A stretch of DNA of 64,000 nt from Streptomyces sp. V3I8 (GCF_030817535.1 NZ_JAUSZL010000002.1:7688001-7752000), one strand, 5' to 3'; shown: positions 16,961 through 28,051, counted from the first letter of the stretch. The notes: generated by a model not told the origin, from the letters alone. Numbers and translations: made by a program.

Positions 16961-17491
16961 ATGCTCACCGATCGGTCGCACAGACGCCTGTGGCGGAAGG
17001 CCCGCGCCCTCGCGGAGGGGATCGAGCTGCCGGACCCCTTCGACGCCGAGACCTTCCTGGTCCTCCTGGCCGAACGCCGTGGCCGCCCGATCGAGATCCT
17101 GCCGGTCGGGGTGGACGCGGGGGTCCCGTGCGGTCTGCTGGTGACGACCGACCACGCCGACTACATCCTGTGCACCCCGGGGACCAGCGCACTGCACCGG
17201 CAGCACATCCTCGTGCACGAGGCGGCCCACCTGCTGTGCGGGCACGACCGGTCGCCCGCTTCCGAGGCGCCGGGCGTACCCGCACTGCTGCCCGGACTCT
17301 CCCCCGACCTGGTACGCCGGGTCCTGGGCCGCACCGTGTACGCCGAGCCCGCCGAGCAGGAGGCGGAACTGCTCGCCTCCCTCATCCTGCACCGCGCGCT
17401 GGGGGAGGGGCCTGTGCCGGGACGGGACCACGGACGGGCCGGAACCCTGGTCGGGGCGCCCTCCCGCCGGTCCGAGCGGCCACGTGTCTGA
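16961..17491 (+). CDS. ImmA/IrrE-type metallopeptidase-like protein
   Basis: A 176-residue protein with the zinc-protease motif HEAAH in HILVHEAAHLLCGH, which gives the HExxH and a following His. ImmA/IrrE proteins cleave or bind repressors, usually of XRE type, after stress or induction. In Streptomyces such genes often precede MAB_1171c-type membrane proteins, as here, where the two overlap by 8 nt. The ATG at 16961 with GGGAGGGG upstream is preferred. An in-frame ATG at 16874 is possible and would add 29 residues. The usual companion XRE gene is not visible here. Confidence 0.75.
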   Translation: MLTDRSHRRLWRKARALAEGIELPDPFDAETFLVLLAERRGRPIEILPVGVDAGVPCGLLVTTDHADYILCTPGTSALHRQHILVHEAAHLLCGHDRSPASEAPGVPALLPGLSPDLVRRVLGRTVYAEPAEQEAELLASLILHRALGEGPVPGRDHGRAGTLVGAPSRRSERPRV

Positions 17492-18230
17492 CCTGCTCGC
17501 GTACCTCCCGGCCCTCGCCGCGTTGTGGCTGGGCCGCTACGAACTGCGTCTGCTGCGCACCGGGAGCGACTCGCTCTTCGCGGTGCGCTGCCTGTGCCGC
17601 TTCGGATTCTGCATGGCCGCGGCGATGGCCCTGCTGGCCGCTCCGACGACGTACCTGGAGTGGCTGTGGCCGGGGCTCCCGCGGCTGACTCATCTCCTGG
17701 GCCGCGAGACGGAGACGGCCGCCCTCGCCTTCCTCCCGCCGGCCGTCATCGAGATCGGCCTGCCCCGGCCCCCGCCTGCTGACCGGACGGCTGCACATCG
17801 CCGTCACCCTCGCGGCCACCGCGCTGTACGCGGTCCTCTTCCTCTCCTCCGGTGTACGCACCCGGTACGGCTCGCTCCTCGCGGAGGGGACCGGAGCGGT
17901 GCTCCTCGCCGCCGGCGGCACGGTCTTCACCGGCTACAGCCTGTGGTGCCTGGCCGTGTTCCTGGTCCCGGTGCACCGGCTCGTCCGGGGTCTGGGTCGG
18001 GGCGCGCTGCGCACAGGCCTGCGGCTGGTCACGGCCAGTGCCGCGGTGGGTCTCGTCTGGGCCCTGTGGGGTGTGTCGTCGATCGTCCCCATGGCCGTGC
18101 ACCACCGGCAGGGCGCCGGACTGGATCCGGTGGGCCGGGCGCTCGGTCTGTGCTGTCTGGTGCTGGGCGTCCTGGGCGGCACCGCCGCGGGCTGGGGCTC
18201 CGTCATCACCGCGGACGGGCGACGGCTCCC
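17484..18230 (+). pseudogene. MAB_1171c-type membrane protein, frameshifted and truncated
   Basis: The first 90 residues (from GTG 17484) form several membrane helices, such as LLAYLPALAALWLGRYELR. At about 17760-17780 the coding frame jumps by one base within runs of C. Coding then continues in another frame with further helices (LHIAVTLAATALYAVLFL, GTVFTGYSLWCLAVFLVPV). Removing one C would restore the frame. The gene stops making sense at about 18225-18240, where the sequence becomes the antisense of the neighbouring LuxR-type gene. The C-terminal soluble domain normally found in this family (DUF6545) is missing. This is a broken gene, or a real truncation plus a sequencing indel. Confidence 0.75.
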
Positions 18231-20281
18231 CAGGTGCCGGCGGGCGGCCATCAGCCACGCCTCGCCCAGGCGTTCCTCGCCGGCGGACAGCAGGCCCGGT
18301 GCCTGCGGCGGCAGGGTGCGGTGTTCGGCCAGCGACGTCCCGACGGCGTCCATGTCACCGAGCACGGCCGCACACGCGGTGAGACCTCCAAGCGCCAGGC
18401 GCAGGGCCATGACGTGGTCGAAGGTACGGGCCAGCGCGGCGGCCTCGGCCCACCAGCGGCGGGCCGTCGCCGGCAGGCCCGCCAGCCACTCCGCACGGCC
18501 GAGGAAGGCCGCCATCCAGACCCGTACGACGGAATCGGCAGCGACCGGTTCGGCGTAGGCGCGCTCGCCCTCCCGGCGGGCTTCGGCCGGGCGGGCGGCC
18601 TCGCTGAGTGCGAGGACGAGCGGGACGCGCTGTACGGCGGGATGGGAGACCAGGGCGCGTTCGTCGACCTGGCGATGACCGGCGTGAGCGTGCTCCGCCC
18701 AGGTCACGGCCTCCGCGGTGCGGCCCACCAGCGCCAGTGCGAAGGCTTTCATCCAATCCAGGCCCCCCGCAACCAGACGTTGACGTCGCCGGCACCGCGC
18801 ACCTCGGTTTCCAGGTCCTCCAGCAGGGCCAGCCCCTGACTCGGCAGGCCGCCGACGATCCGCATGAAACCCTCATTGACGGTGAATTCGTGACGGCCCG
18901 CCTCACTGCTGATTCGGTCCCGAGCGGCTGCGTTGACCGCGAGCGCCTCGGCGAGGGGAGCGTTGCTCCACAGCAGATTTATCGTACGGACCAGAGCGAC
19001 CGCGACCTGGTCCTGCTCGCCGCGGACAAGGGCGTCGGCCCGGACGAGCACGGCCTCGGCCTCCTCCCAGCGGCCCATCTCGAAGAAGGCGTTGCCCAGC
19101 ATCAAGCCGGTGGCGGTGGTGTGGTGCTTTTCGGGTAACGCCTGCAGAAGAGCGACTGTTTGGGGGTAGTCGTGCGCGTGACGGGCCACCGCGGCAGCCT
19201 GGGAGAGCAGGGCGGGGTCAGCTGTGCCAGTGGCGGTCAGTCGCCAGGTGGCGACGCGCACGGGTCGCCTCCGCGGCGCGCACCGCGGGTCTCGACGCGT
19301 ACGGCCTGGTCCAGCAGCAGGGCTCGACGGCGCAGGAAGACCGGCGCGCAGCACCTCGCCGTACAGCGGATGGGTCAGGAGGACCGTGGTACGACGCCGG
19401 TCCTGAACGACGCGGATCAGCCCCGCTTGTTCCAGAGCCGCCATCACCTGCGGCCGGACGACGGCTTCGGCATCGGCCAGAGGCAGTGACTCGCACAGCG
19501 CCGGCAGTTCCAGCGCGGGGCGCCCGGTCGCGCCGGCCGCCGCCAGCCGGGCGCCGATCACCTCGGTCAGCCGCGCCGTGGCCGGGAGCCGGCCCTCAGC
19601 CAGGTGCCACAGCTCCCCGTCCTCGGTCAGATACCCGGAAGCCAGGGCGCCGAGGACCAGTTCGCGCAGATAGAGCACGTTGCCACCGCTCGCAGCCGAC
19701 AGCTCGTGCAGAGCACGCCGGGCGACCGGTCCGCCGAGCGAAGCCCGCAGCAGTGCCTCGACCTGCCGCGAGTTCAGGACGGTCAGATCGACCCGATGCA
19801 CCGCGTCCCCGCCCCACAGCGCCGCAACAGCCTCCCCGTAAGGCTCCCCGCTGCGAACGGTACCGATCAGCAGGAGCGCTCCAGAATCCATCAGCTGCCG
19901 CAGAAGCATGGCGGAGGCCGAGTCCAGCAGATGCATGTCATCGACCAACAGCACTCGCCGCAGCCCCGCCCCGACGGTCAGCCGCCTGGCGACCGCGGCG
20001 AACCCGGTCACCGGGTCGGACAGATCCACCCCGGCGGGCAGCAGATGCGCGATCGCCCCCAGCGGCACCGCCCCCGCCGCGGTACTCGCCGTGGCCCGCC
20101 CCACTCGAAAACCCGCCGCCGCGGCCCGTTCCAGGCATTCCTCGGCCAGCCGGGACTTGCCCACCCCGGCTGATCCGCCCACCACGAACCCCCAGCATCC
20201 CGGGTCCGCCAACGCACCGGCGAAAGCCTCCAACTCCTGCCTGCGGCCCACCAACGGCCAGCGCCCCATCTGTTCCGGCAT
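18230..20281 (-). pseudogene. LAL-type AAA ATPase regulator, truncated, lacking its LuxR domain
   Basis: The N-terminus is intact: RWPLVGRRQELEAFAGAL and a Walker A GGSAGVGKSR, followed by RVLLVDDMHLLD (Walker B). These are features of large ATP-binding LuxR (LAL/MalT-like) regulators. Three one-base indels are inferred. An extra base near 19343 and a missing base near 19262 compensate each other and give a garbled stretch. A missing G lies in the run at 18763-18768; with seven G the frame would read on as LRGGLDWMKAFALALVGR. The gene then ends abruptly at about 18230 against the MAB_1171c fragment, so roughly 300 residues, including the LuxR helix-turn-helix, are lost. The ATG at 20281 is preferred. 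Confidence 0.8.
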
Positions 20282-20651
20282 CACGGTTCCCCCCGGCAAG
20301 ACATGACGTGCGGACATCCCCGACGGGCGCTCCGGCAGCACCCACCCACTCAGCGCATTGCACGATCTGGGTAACCCCAAGTCAGCCTAGGAACGCCGGT
20401 ACGGATAGCCAACCGGCTCTCCGGCGTCCTGCGAGAAGCCCCCTCTGGCAGGTGGCAAAGCTTTCTCGACACCCCGGCCTCCGGCTCCACGCTGCCTGCA
20501 CGCGCGCCGGACGCACCAACTCGTTGATGGTGCGCGAGCGTCTGGTACGCGAATGCCAGGTGGAGGGTCGGAGGCGGACGGCCGAGGCGGGTAACCGAGT
20601 GGGTACGGGTGCGCCGGCGTGGGGTACAGCAGGTGCGGGGGGTGAGGACCT
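20282..20651. other. Intergenic region between broken LAL gene and DUF3592 gene
   Basis: 370 nt between divergent starts. No convincing coding frame or strong dyad was seen, and no obvious promoter boxes. Confidence 0.5.
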
Positions 20652-21167
20652 GTGTCGGTTTTCGATGTACTGACCGGAGTGTTTCTCAGTGCGGTCGGGC
20701 TGGTCGTCCTGCTGGGGTGCTGGCTGACGGGTTACGCGTACGTGGCGCTGCTCAGGGAGCGTGGCACACGACGGCATGTGCTGCGGACCGGTGAACGGGC
20801 CACGGCGCGTTGCGTCCACGTCTACAGCCACCCGAACCCGGCGATCGCGAAACCGGGCCGGAAGATCAGGCAGCGTTTCGTCCTCGAGTTCGCCGGCCCC
20901 GACGGCGACCGCGTGTCCTTCGAGGACGACGCGACCCCGGCGGCGACCCGTGTGGGTGACGAACTGACCGTCGCCTACCTGCCCGCGCAACCCGACCACG
21001 CCGTGTGCGCACCCGCGGACGGGCAGCAGGGGTACGGCGAACCGCTGTACCCGGTCCTGGTCTTCTTTCTCGGTTTCCTTGTGGTCATGGCGATGGTCGC
21101 CTTCGCTGGAGTGGCCGTGCTCCAGGCGTACGCCTCGGCGCCGCCGGACTTGTGGATCGAACCGTGA
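20652..21167 (+). CDS. DUF3592-family membrane protein
   Basis: A 171-residue protein with an N-terminal membrane helix (VFLSAVGLVVLLGCWLTGYAY), a soluble beta-rich middle and a C-terminal helix (VLVFFLGFLVVMAMVAFAGVAVL). The middle carries the pattern of DUF3592: a GERATARCV strand and RFVLEFAGPDGDRVSF, then RVGDELTVAYLPAQPDHA. Function is unknown. GTG 20652 is the likely start. The gene stands alone between the decayed LAL gene and IS remnant. Confidence 0.85.
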   Translation: MSVFDVLTGVFLSAVGLVVLLGCWLTGYAYVALLRERGTRRHVLRTGERATARCVHVYSHPNPAIAKPGRKIRQRFVLEFAGPDGDRVSFEDDATPAATRVGDELTVAYLPAQPDHAVCAPADGQQGYGEPLYPVLVFFLGFLVVMAMVAFAGVAVLQAYASAPPDLWIEP

Positions 21168-21444
21168 AACCGGACGCGGGGGCGACCAGCCCGTCACGCC
21201 GACCGTCCCGCCGCGAGCAGCCCCCGTTGTGATCGAGGCTGACCGTGTGCAGGAGGGGACCGCGTCGCGGCGAGTCCGTCCGTCGTCAGACGCACAGGCC
21301 GAGAACGGGTGGCCGCGGGACCGACCAGGGCGAGGGGCACCACGAGCCGCGGGTCGGGTTCCTGACCGGGAGGCGGCGAGGGCGCGGGCAGCCGTCCCCG
21401 TCCACAGGTTCCACCGCTGAGCGAGAGCGGACCGGAGGTGCCGG
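21168..21444. other. Gene-free stretch before the IS remnant
   Basis: No supported coding frame; GC-rich and probably degenerate DNA of the same scarred region. Confidence 0.4.
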
Positions 21445-21805
21445 CCCGTCATCGATCGGGCCGCTTCCGGGCCTCGCTGCAGGTACGCGAGGCGGAACGC
21501 CACCTGCCACGCCGGTTCGTGGCCGCGCGTGGCGTACTGCGGCCCGCGGGCAAGCAGTCGTCCCTGGCCGGCGGCTCAGGAAGTGGGTGGCGGCCGCAAC
21601 CGGTGGGACGGCGTCCTGCCCGCCCAGACCGCCCAGATCGTCCTGGTCGAACGGCCGGACGGCCGGACGGCCGGGGCACCCCGACGGGTTGCCGGACATC
21701 GAACCTGCCCGTCACCACACCGGCCGCCGACCTGGTGCGGTGGGCGAGGACGCGCCGGCGGATCGAGCACGACTACCGTGAACTCAAACACGGCCTGCTG
21801 TGGCC
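21445..21805 (+). pseudogene. Remnant of an IS701-type transposase
   Basis: Pieces of a transposase appear in different plus-strand frames. LRPAGKQSS lies near 21545, GGGRNRWDGVLPAQ near 21590, VERPDG near 21650, and SNLPVTTPAADLVRWARTRR followed by RIEHDYRELKHGL near 21700-21800. The last block is the DDE-region motif (RIEHDYRELK) of IS701-type elements. At least two frameshifts separate the blocks. The N-terminal half and the right end are missing, and no terminal inverted repeats were recognised. Confidence 0.75.
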
Positions 21806-21852
21806 GCCCCTCGAAACCAGCAGAACCAGGGCAAGAACCTGACGAAGCACTG

Positions 21853-22464
21853 CTAGGCGAGGTTGACCAGTCTGATGTAGCGCGTCCAGTCCCAGTGCGG
21901 GCCGGGGTCCGTGTGGTCGCTGCCGGGTACCTCGTAGTGCGCGAGGATGTGTGAACGGTCCTTGGGAAGCTCGTACTTGTCACAGATCGCCGCGGTGAGT
22001 TTTGCCGACTCCTCGTACAGGGCGTTGGTGAAGTACGCCGGCCTGTCCACCCAGCCCTCGTGCTCGATGCCGATGCTGCGGGTGTTGTAATCCCAGTTGC
22101 CCGCGTGCCAGGCGATGTCGCGCTCGCGGACCATCTGGGCGATGTGGCCGTCGCCGGACCGAACGACGTAGTGCGCGGACACCTGCTTCTTCGGGTTCTG
22201 GAAGATGGCGAGGGTGTCCGAGTAGGTCGCCTGGGTCACGTGGACGACGACGAAGTCGATGGGATGGCTCGTCGGCCGGCCGGCCACGGTGTAGTTGGAC
22301 GGACTCGCCGGGGACCATTCGGACTGCGGGTGGTCGACGCCCTGCGGTTCGGCGCCCGCTCGCGTGGTGGGGAGCAGCGCGGTGGAGAGCGTGGCGAGAG
22401 CCGCACTCTGCAGCAGGCGCCGCCTGCTGGGCAGGGAGGTGGGAAGGAACTTCGCCCGATCCAC
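21853..22464 (-). CDS. Tat-exported N-acetylmuramoyl-L-alanine amidase (Amidase_2)
   Basis: A 203-residue secreted peptidoglycan amidase. The N-terminus carries SRRRLLQSAALATLSTALL, a twin-arginine signal ending near AGA. The catalytic domain is T7-lysozyme-like: FVVVHVT (zinc His), SAHYVV, IAWHAGNWDYNTRSIGIEHEGW and SDHTDPGPHWDW (zinc His and Asp region). It cleaves the amide bond between muramic acid and the stem peptide. It is close in size to small Streptomyces amidases found next to xylose genes. The gene ends 48 nt from the IS remnant and is followed upstream by the acetamidase gene on the same strand. Confidence 0.92.
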   Translation of the reverse strand: MDRAKFLPTSLPSRRRLLQSAALATLSTALLPTTRAGAEPQGVDHPQSEWSPASPSNYTVAGRPTSHPIDFVVVHVTQATYSDTLAIFQNPKKQVSAHYVVRSGDGHIAQMVRERDIAWHAGNWDYNTRSIGIEHEGWVDRPAYFTNALYEESAKLTAAICDKYELPKDRSHILAHYEVPGSDHTDPGPHWDWTRYIRLVNLA

Positions 22465-22534
22465 GGATTTCCTCTCAAGTAACGGTGGCAGTGGCGGCAG
22501 GCTGCGTGGGGCGCTCGAACCGTGGGGCCGGAAC

Positions 22535-23548
22535 TCAACGGCTCAGTGCCGCGGCCGTCTCCCGCATCCGCGCGTGCAGCCCCCGGTGCGTCTCCCGCTC
22601 GGGCAGCCACTCCTTGCGGATCTTGGCCACGCAGGTGTAGTTGGTGTCGCAGACGTTGGCCAGCGGTGACTCGACGGTCTGGGTGGCGAACTGGTAGGCG
22701 TCCCGCTCGCTGAACCCGTAGTCACGCACCAGCCATCGCACCAGGTCGAGCTGCGATATCCGGAACGCGTCCTCCAGCGGACGTGCCGAGCCGGTCGAGA
22801 TGATGTGGGTGTCGGACTCGATGCGGGGCCACGGAGTGACGATCCCCTTGAGCAGCTCGACGATCACCACCGTGTTCATCGCGCACTCGACGGCGACTCC
22901 GCAGGTCTCGCCCTCTCCCTGCCGTGCGTGGCCGTCGCCGAGGCTCAGCAGGGCGCCTTCGACGTTCACGCCGAGGTAGCACGTGACGCCGGTCCGCATC
23001 TCGGGCGTGTCCATGTTCCCGCCGTGCGCGTCCGGTACCAGGGCGGAGCGCACCTCCAGGTTGGCCGGCGCCACCCCCACGGTGCCGTGCATCGGATCCA
23101 TGGGCAGTTCGATCCGGATGTCGCTGTCCCGTGCGCTGAACAGGGCGGTGCGGCGCGCCCGGTCGAGCTGCCAGATCCACACGGTCTCCGGCAGCGGCGG
23201 CTGCAACGTGGCCGTGGTGTGGGTGGAGGTGAGCGCCCCGAAGAGTGGGACCGTCGTCGACGCCGCCCAGTCCCGGGCCGGTTCGATCGACACGAAGTGC
23301 ACCGCGACCGTGTCACCCGGTTCCGCGCCCTCCACATGGAACGGCCCCGTCTGCGGATTGAGGAACGGGAATTCGCACACCTCGGACACCAGGTCCTTCT
23401 CCGAGCGCACCCGCCCGGCGAAGCAGTCCTCCGTGTAGAGGTCGAGGACCGTGCCCGGCGCGATGCGGGCGACGGGCGGCACGCCGCCGAACGTCCAGGC
23501 GTACTCGCCCGGTTCGGGGCGCACGGTCAGAATCCGAAGGTCACTCAT
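22535..23548 (-). CDS. Acetamidase/formamidase family amidohydrolase
   Basis: A 337-residue cytoplasmic hydrolase of the FmdA/AmdA family, which hydrolyses formamide or acetamide to the acid and ammonia. The typical segments are TEDCFAGRV, GPFHVEGAEPGDTVAVHF, NLEVRSALVPDAHGGNMD and SLGDGHARQGEGETCGVAVE, which hold the metal-binding Asp, His and Glu residues. The ATG at 23548 (MSDLRILTVRPEPGEY) is chosen; an upstream extension has no similarity. It lies between the amidase and the ROK regulator, and its regulation is not evident. Confidence 0.9.
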   Translation of the reverse strand: MSDLRILTVRPEPGEYAWTFGGVPPVARIAPGTVLDLYTEDCFAGRVRSEKDLVSEVCEFPFLNPQTGPFHVEGAEPGDTVAVHFVSIEPARDWAASTTVPLFGALTSTHTTATLQPPLPETVWIWQLDRARRTALFSARDSDIRIELPMDPMHGTVGVAPANLEVRSALVPDAHGGNMDTPEMRTGVTCYLGVNVEGALLSLGDGHARQGEGETCGVAVECAMNTVVIVELLKGIVTPWPRIESDTHIISTGSARPLEDAFRISQLDLVRWLVRDYGFSERDAYQFATQTVESPLANVCDTNYTCVAKIRKEWLPERETHRGLHARMRETAAALSR

Positions 23549-23750
23549 GCTTGCACTGCTCCGTTCACCCGATGGCGGCGTCTCGCGTGAATCACGGTAC
23601 GGGCCGCGCCGGTTGAGGAGGAGGAGTCGGCCCGGATCCGTGGACAGCACTGTGATTGTGGACAACTCGGTCACCCGAAAGGGGGGATCACGGCTTCCTG
23701 CTGCCGGCATCAGCATCAACATCGGTGTCGGTGTCGGCGCTCAGGTCACG

Positions 23751-23795
23751 AGCACCAGCCCCAGCACCAGCCCCAGCCCCAGCCCCGACCACGCC
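23751..23795. repeat. CCAGCC-rich simple repeat after the ROK gene
   Basis: A tract of imperfect hexamers (CCAGCC/CCAGCA) lies between the acetamidase start and the ROK stop. Non-coding as far as can be seen. Confidence 0.7.
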
Positions 23796-23807
23796 CGGCG
23801 CCCGCCG

Positions 23808-25017
23808 TTACGCCCCGCCCCCCACCGCCGCGGGATCGTCCAGCACGGCCCGTACGACCGAATGCGCGGCGCCGAGCAGCGGGCCCTCCGGACCGAGCCT
23901 TGAGACCGACACCGCGCAGGCGGGGCCCGCCGTCCTGCGGGCCAACTCCCGCTCGAGCGACGGCAGCAGCCAGGGTGCGAGCCCGGACAGCGCCCCGCCC
24001 AGCACGACGGTCTCGGGATCCAGCAGATTGACGGCACCCGTCAACGCGATGCCCAGCGCGGTACCGGCGTCACGCAGAGCTCGCCGTACGTTCTTGTCGC
24101 CCCCCGCGGCATGCTCGGCCAGCAGTCCGACGCGGTCCTCGCCGGGCTGCAGCCCGGCCGCGCGCAGCACGGCCTCCTCGCCCGCGTACTGCTCGAGGCA
24201 GCCGCGCCCGCCACAGGCGCACGCGGGGCCCTCGGGCCGCACCGGCACATGTCCCAGCTCGCCCGCGAAGCCGCGCGTCCCCCGCAACAGCCGCCCGTCC
24301 ACCACCACGGCCCCGCCGATACCGATCTCCGCGGAGACGTGCAGGAAGTCGCGCGGCGCCTCCTCGTTGAGCCATAGTTCGGCCAGGCCGCCGAAGTTCG
24401 CCTCGTTGTCGACGGTCAGCGGCAGTCCGTCCGGCAGCAGGGGCCCGAGGTCCGTGTCGTGCCAGCCGAGGTTTGGGGGCGCGCACCACGGTCCGGGCGT
24501 CCCGTGCGACCAGACCGGGCACGGCGACGGCCAGACCCGCCGGCCACAGCCCCTCCTGGTCCGCCTCGGCGACGATCCGGCGTACCAGACCGGTCAGGTC
24601 CCGCAGCACGGGCCCGGGCGCGCGGCCGCGGTTGGCGGCGTGCCGCACGATGCGGGCACGCACCTTGCCGCGCAGGTCGACCGCGCACACGGCGAGGTGG
24701 TCGACGCCGATCTCCGCCCCGATCCCCGCCGGGCCGCGCCCGCTCAGGGCCAGCGCCGAACCCGGCCGCCCCACCCGTCCAGGGCGCTCGGGACCCAGCT
24801 CGTCGAGGAGTCCTGAGCGGATCAGTTCGTCCACGAGGGTGGAGACGGCCGCCCGGGTCAGTCCGATGCGCGAGGCGACGGCCGCACGGGACAGCGGCCC
24901 CTCGGCGTTGACGGTGTGCAGCACCCGCGAGAGGTTGCGGCGCCGCATGCCCTGTTGCGTGTCGGGCAGCCGTCGGCCGGGACTGCTGGGATGGGCCTCG
25001 TGCAGCGGTGCGGTCAT
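23808..25017 (-). pseudogene. ROK-family xylose regulator with a single-base frameshift
   Basis: The N-terminal half has a winged helix (HTVNAEGPLSRAAVASRIGL) and the start of the ROK sugar-kinase-like domain. The second half has VVDGRLLRGTRGFAGELGH and the cysteine cluster CACGGRGCLEQY of ROK proteins. They are in different frames: at 24472-24479 a CCCCCAAA run (minus strand) has one base too many, where RAPNLGWHD would be expected. The 1210-bp span is one base over 403 codons. It is either a recent inactivating slip or a sequencing error. Position downstream of xylB and opposite xylA marks it as the xylose repressor (XylR/Rok7B7-like). Confidence 0.8.
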
Positions 25018-25123
25018 ACCTGAGTCGGTCCTCGTCCGGCCGGTCCCCTGAGGGCTGTCCTCTGCGCGCCGGCGCCTCGGGGGAGCGGGCGACAACCGGC
25101 CCCGCTCCCCGGAGGCGAATCCG

Positions 25124-26569
25124 TCAGCGCCGATCGGACCCCCGTTCCAGCAACGGAGCCGCGTCGGAGAGTACCCCGGCGATCCGCGCCAGCGCCGCCT
25201 CGTCCCGCTCCCCGGCCTCCAGCACCGGCCCGCGCGCCGTGTTCCAGCGCCGGGCCACCGCCGCCGGATCCTCCCCGGTGAGCACGCCCGCGGCCTGCGC
25301 GGCGGCGCCGAGCGCGACCAGTTCCCTGGCCTCGGGCACCTGGACGGGACGTCCCGACAGCCGGCGTACGGTCTGCTGCCAGGCCCTCCCGCGTGCGCCT
25401 CCGCCGATGAGCAGGAGCGGCGCCGAACGGTCGGATTCCTCGTCGAGCACCAGGTCGAGGGCGCCGAGCAGCGAGTGGACGGCCCCGTCGTACGCCGCCT
25501 GGAGCAGCTGCCCCGGGGTCGTGTCGTGCCGCAGCCCGTGCAGCAGGCCCGAGGCGTGCGGCAGGTTCGGGGTGCGCTCGCCGTCCAGGTAGGGGAGCAG
25601 CGTCACACTCGTACCGGGCTCGACGGCTTCCCGGTCGATGCCGAGCAGGGTGGCGACGCGGTCCACGGCAAGGGTGCAGTTGAGGGTGCAGGCCAGCGGC
25701 AGCCAGTCGCCCCGCGCGTCGGCGAAACCGGCCACGGTGCCGGTGGGGTCCGCGGGCCGCCGCGTCGACACCGCGTACACGGTGCCCGACGTGCCGAGGC
25801 TGAGCACCGCGGTGCCCGGGTGCAGCCCGAGGCCCAGCGCGGCGGCGGCGTTGTCACCGGTACCGGGAGCGACCAGCGTGCCCTTGGCGAAGGGCAGGCC
25901 GGCCGCGTCACGCACGGTCCCGACGACCTCGCCGGGCCGGGCCACCCGGGGCAGCAGGGCCGGATCGAGCCCCACGTGGCCGAGGACCTCCTCGTCGTAC
26001 GCCTCCGTCCCGGACGCCCACCAGCCCGTACCGGAGGCGTCGCCGCGGTCGGTCGTGCCCACCCCCGTGAGGAGCTCGGTGAGGTAGTCGTGGGGCAGCC
26101 GTACGGAGGCAGCGGCGCGGACGGACTCGGGTTCGTGCTCGGCGAGCCATGCCCACTTGGTGACGGTGATGGACGCGCCCGGCACCGTCCCGGTGCGCTC
26201 GGCCCACGCCTTCGGGCCGCCCAGTTCCTCCACGAGGCGGCGGGCCTGCGGCGCCGACCGCACGTCGTTCCACAGCAGCGCGGGACGTACCGGAGCGCCC
26301 TGGGCGTCGAGTGTGACGAGCCCGTGCTGCTGGCCGCCGACGGACACCGCGGCGGCCTCGCGCGCCGCGTCGCCGCACTGGTGCAGCGCCTCGCGCAGCG
26401 CGTCCCACCACTGCCGCGGGTCGCTCTCGCGGCCCGCTCCCGAGGACACGGTGTGCGGCGCCTGGCCGCTCGCCACGACCTTTCCGGTGGCCACGTCCAC
26501 GACCAGGGCCTTGGTGGACTGGGTGGACGTGTCCACACCGACGACGAGCGGACCCTCGGCTGCTGACAT
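25124..26569 (-). CDS. xylB: Xylulokinase
   Basis: A 481-residue FGGY-family sugar kinase that phosphorylates D-xylulose to xylulose 5-phosphate. The N-terminal phosphate-binding loop is VVGVDTSTQSTKALVV. VSVGGQQHGLV carries the substrate-site residues, and PALLWNDVRS and GDNAAAALGLG are typical. The C-terminal LLLIGGGARGRAWQQTVRR is the adenosine-binding motif. GGGAGA precedes the ATG at 26569. It is divergent from xylA with 189 nt between starts, and the ROK regulator gene follows 106 nt downstream on the same strand. Confidence 0.95.
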   Translation of the reverse strand: MSAAEGPLVVGVDTSTQSTKALVVDVATGKVVASGQAPHTVSSGAGRESDPRQWWDALREALHQCGDAAREAAAVSVGGQQHGLVTLDAQGAPVRPALLWNDVRSAPQARRLVEELGGPKAWAERTGTVPGASITVTKWAWLAEHEPESVRAAASVRLPHDYLTELLTGVGTTDRGDASGTGWWASGTEAYDEEVLGHVGLDPALLPRVARPGEVVGTVRDAAGLPFAKGTLVAPGTGDNAAAALGLGLHPGTAVLSLGTSGTVYAVSTRRPADPTGTVAGFADARGDWLPLACTLNCTLAVDRVATLLGIDREAVEPGTSVTLLPYLDGERTPNLPHASGLLHGLRHDTTPGQLLQAAYDGAVHSLLGALDLVLDEESDRSAPLLLIGGGARGRAWQQTVRRLSGRPVQVPEARELVALGAAAQAAGVLTGEDPAAVARRWNTARGPVLEAGERDEAALARIAGVLSDAAPLLERGSDRR

Positions 26570-26709
26570 CGGGCTCTCCCTCTTCCGCGGCTCCGCGGGA
26601 TCTGACCTGGTGTTTTGCGGTTCCCGCCGGGTCGTCACAGCCCCGGACGGACTCGTTGCGCCTCTTCGGGGACATCTTGTCCCTTCCCAGAGATGCCTTC
26701 GCATACTAA

Positions 26710-26731
26710 TTTGTTAAGCGCCATGACGAAA
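26710..26731. promoter_or_regulatory. Candidate xylose operator between xylB and xylA
   Basis: TTTGTTA and TGACGAAA are imperfect inverted half-sites around 7 nt, in an AT-rich patch of the xylA/xylB intergenic region. It is a plausible site for the adjacent ROK regulator and overlaps the likely xylA promoter. Confidence 0.45.
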
Positions 26732-26734
26732 TAG

Positions 26735-27925
<1,191 letters not shown>

Positions 27926-28051
27926 GCGCCGCCAGGGTGGACGACGGCCTCTGCGCGGAAGCGTCCGGAATCATGCGGTCCGGGCGATGAGTCCGTAGCA
28001 AGTTCCGCGCAGGGGTCGCTTCGTGACCGGTTCGAGGCGACTCTTGACGGT

